DNA from: Rhexocercosporidium sp. MPI-PUGE-AT-0058
Taxonomy: Eukaryota; Ascomycota; Leotiomycetes; Helotiales
Length of the DNA stretch: 64,000 nt
Assembly (NCBI GenBank): GCA_020746875.1
Contig: JAGTJL010000031.1
Location: forward strand, 1 to 64,000
Direction of reading: 5' to 3'
Within the stretch, counting starts at the first letter, position 1. Every line of letters starts with the position of its first letter. This document shows positions 61,851 through 64,000 of the stretch, piece by piece. The notes beneath the pieces are model-generated. The model did not search any database and had not been told where the DNA came from. It saw only the letters and a program-made list of their open reading frames with translations. The translations under genes and the position numbers were made by a program.

Positions 61851-64000
61851 TGTGTTGTGTTTATGTGTGAGTATTCGAGGAGAGGGGAGGAGAGGAGAGG
61901 GTGTCGTCAAGGGATGCAGCGCAGTGAGTGAGGATGGAGGGAGGGTAGCTGGAAATCGAACGAAGGGGGCGGCGAGAAACGGTGAGCAGGAAAACGAGTG
62001 TTGGCAGGATTACTTGGTGATTAGATTATGATATGTTCGTAGATTGGTGGTGACGATCAAGTCGGTCCGCGTATAGTCGAGTAACGAGCGTGTAGGTATG
62101 TGGAGGTCAGAGTCGCTGTGGCAGTCGACGTATGTCAAAGAATCCAGAGGTAAAGTAATGAAAATAATGAAAGCGAGTGAGTGCCCGATGATGGATGGAT
62201 GGATGGATGGATGGATGGATGGATCAATGAGCTGACTGGACGGGACGGGACAGGACAGGACAGGACATGCACAGATAGATAGGACAGGGCAGGGAGAGTG
62301 AGGAGTGAGTGAGGGAAAGAAAGGAAAGGGTGGAAAAGAGGAGTGGGAAAGTGCCACCCGCCCGCACCCACCCACCGACTGTATGGAACGCCGAGTCGCC
62401 TAATTTAATTGGTATCCTGCCTGCCTGCCAACCTTTTACTATCTTTTGCTATCTAGAAGTATACAGTACCGTACTTTCGCACTATATTATACCTTTCTTT
62501 ACCGTATACAGTACTTTCGTACCTGTACCTTCCAAGTACCTCATCGCAGCCACCACCCATCAAATGCTCGTCCTAAAAGCGCCACGCCCGCGCCATCATC
62601 CCATATCGTCCCATATCATCCCTTTTTCTCTCCTTTCCCCATGCCCATGCCCATGCTATGCTATACCATCCATGCATGCCATGTCATGCCACCATCCCAT
62701 TCCCCCCTCCTGTTTCCTCTATCCTGCATCCTGCATCCCCATCCTCCATCCTCCATCCTCTCCCCTCCCTCTACCCTCCATCTCATCATCATTCATTCCT
62801 TCGTTCAATCAATCATTCGCCACCCTCCGCGGCCACACACCTCGCAGCATACCCAAAAAGTCAAACCAACCAGCGATCAACGACAAACTCGTAAAGACTA
62901 GAGCCAGAAGCCAGAGCGAGCACGTAAGCGCCAACCCAAACCAAACCCTCCCTCATCACCAACCAATCAACAAACCTCCTGGGTGCCGGTCGAAATAAAT
63001 CTAAGAAAAGACCTGCCGACCGGCTTGCATAATGGATCGTAAAATTTCCTCTTGGATTTTTCTCTTCCTACTACCTACCTAGGTACTAATCGGCCGGCAT
63101 CAGACGGCAACTAGAAAAAAACGATACTTACGCTAAACCCATCCCATCTCTTTCTCTTCGTTTCTTCCCCTCCCCCCCGGCAGCTCAGAGTGTCAGGGGT
63201 GGCCAATACGAGCCAAAATCAAGCAAGATAAGCTCGTGTCGCCCGTGTTTTGGTGTTGGGTCCCCGGTCGAGGAATGCACAGCTTCGACACTTATGCAGG
63301 GGTCGGAAGCACCGTTGACGCGTATCGGCCAATGAGATTTGTTGAAACAGCCAAGGGTGGACACAAATGGATCATGTTGCAGGACGATCTCCACGCCGGT
63401 GATGCGGTGGGCGGCGATAAGCCCAGCGCCAAGCCTCGTAATGGTGGGACTTGATTGGGTGAATCCCGGTTTTTCTTGTTGGTTCTAAGGGTGCTTTTAC
63501 GGGAGGGTCTTTCTTTCTACTTGTATGGGGGTTTCGAGATGACAGGATGGGACGAGCACCGAGGGGGTAGGTGCGAAGGTTCATAGGAAATGAAGGGGAG
63601 GCAACAAGCGACTGGGTCTGGTATGGGATGGCATGGGAAGTAGGAAGTAGGAAGTGGGAAGTGGGAATGCGAGATGGGAAAGGGAAGTGGGAAGGAATAG
63701 GGGTGGTGGGAGTGGTGGTGGCCATGAAGGGCAGCCCCATCGGAGGAAGGTATCGCTCGCATACGGCATTCCACGCCCACGCCCAGTGTTATGCCGATTC
63801 CGCCGCCGTTGGCATTCATTGCCTGAGATCCATCATTAATCATCTCATGCCAGTCCCAGTGCCAGTGTACCCTTCCTACTGTATGAAGTCCCAGTACCAG
63901 CCGTGCCACTGCCACTGCCACTGCCACCCACTGGCATGTTATTTTATTTTAATCCACTGCCCTATAGCCCAATAGCCCAGTAGCCATGGTCCCAATGAGG
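61851..64000. other. 2.1-kb interval, no confident gene
   Basis: Open frames here (for example 62309-62998 plus) translate to Pro/Ser/His-rich low-complexity sequence from C-rich DNA and show no family features. Simple repeats include the ATGG array, CCATGC-type runs near 62640-62690 and GCCACT repeats near 63902. Part of it is the upstream region of the GH12-like gene. Confidence 0.5.
62190..62224. repeat. (ATGG)n microsatellite
   Basis: About eight tandem GATG/ATGG units. Confidence 0.9.

Noticed and set aside
62309..62998. 229-codon plus-strand open frame
   Set aside because: The translation is Pro/Ser/His-rich low complexity from C-rich DNA, with no domain and with overlapping open frames of the same kind.
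1..64000. tRNA or rRNA genes
   Set aside because: I looked for the B-box pattern (GGTTCGAATCC type) with a partner A-box and for conserved rRNA blocks and saw none; a covariance-model scan would be decisive.

Overview
This looks like a chromosomal window from a filamentous ascomycete (Pezizomycotina; a helotialean/leotiomycete-like fungus is my guess, not proven). The reasons are: genes split by short GT-AG introns of about 46-200 bp; typical fungal families (Egh16-like secreted protein, LaeA-like methyltransferase, NmrA-like protein, 2EXR protein, DUF4470 remnant, GH12-like glucanase, choline-sulfatase-like enzyme); and a large AT-rich block with the signature of repeat-induced point mutation (RIP).

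Layout. 0-4 kb: a subtilisin-family gene (minus strand) that has lost its catalytic His and Ser, then a decayed rhamnogalacturonan-acetylesterase-like pseudogene at the edge of the repeat block. 4.0-21.2 kb: 17 kb of RIP-degraded retrotransposon. A complete 6.7-kb Ty3/gypsy chromovirus-like element (255-bp LTRs, TAATA target-site duplication) sits inside an older gypsy-type element. 21-31 kb: LaeA-like methyltransferase (+) facing a five-exon NmrA-like gene (-), then an Egh16-like secreted protein gene (-), then about 3 kb without a convincing gene. 31-46 kb: housekeeping genes: cohesin subunit Scc3 (+), a Gfo/Idh/MocA-type oxidoreductase (+), a Mn/Fe-type CDF metal exporter (-) and a ZIP metal importer (+); the two transporters are divergent. 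46-52 kb: a DUF4470-type pseudogene, a 2EXR-domain gene, a small Cys-rich secreted-protein gene with a Kex2-type site, and a Gly/His-rich protein. 52-64 kb: gene-poor, rich in microsatellites, with a choline-sulfatase-like gene (-) and a membrane-anchored GH12-like gene (-).

The genes do not form one pathway. Several products are secreted or surface proteins that could act at a host or substrate interface (dead subtilisin, Egh16-like, Cys-rich peptide, GH12-like). The two transporters handle divalent metals in opposite directions. I see no biosynthetic backbone gene, no CRISPR array and no tRNA or rRNA gene. All exon boundaries were read by eye from splice signals, frame continuity and remembered family patterns, without alignment or transcripts.
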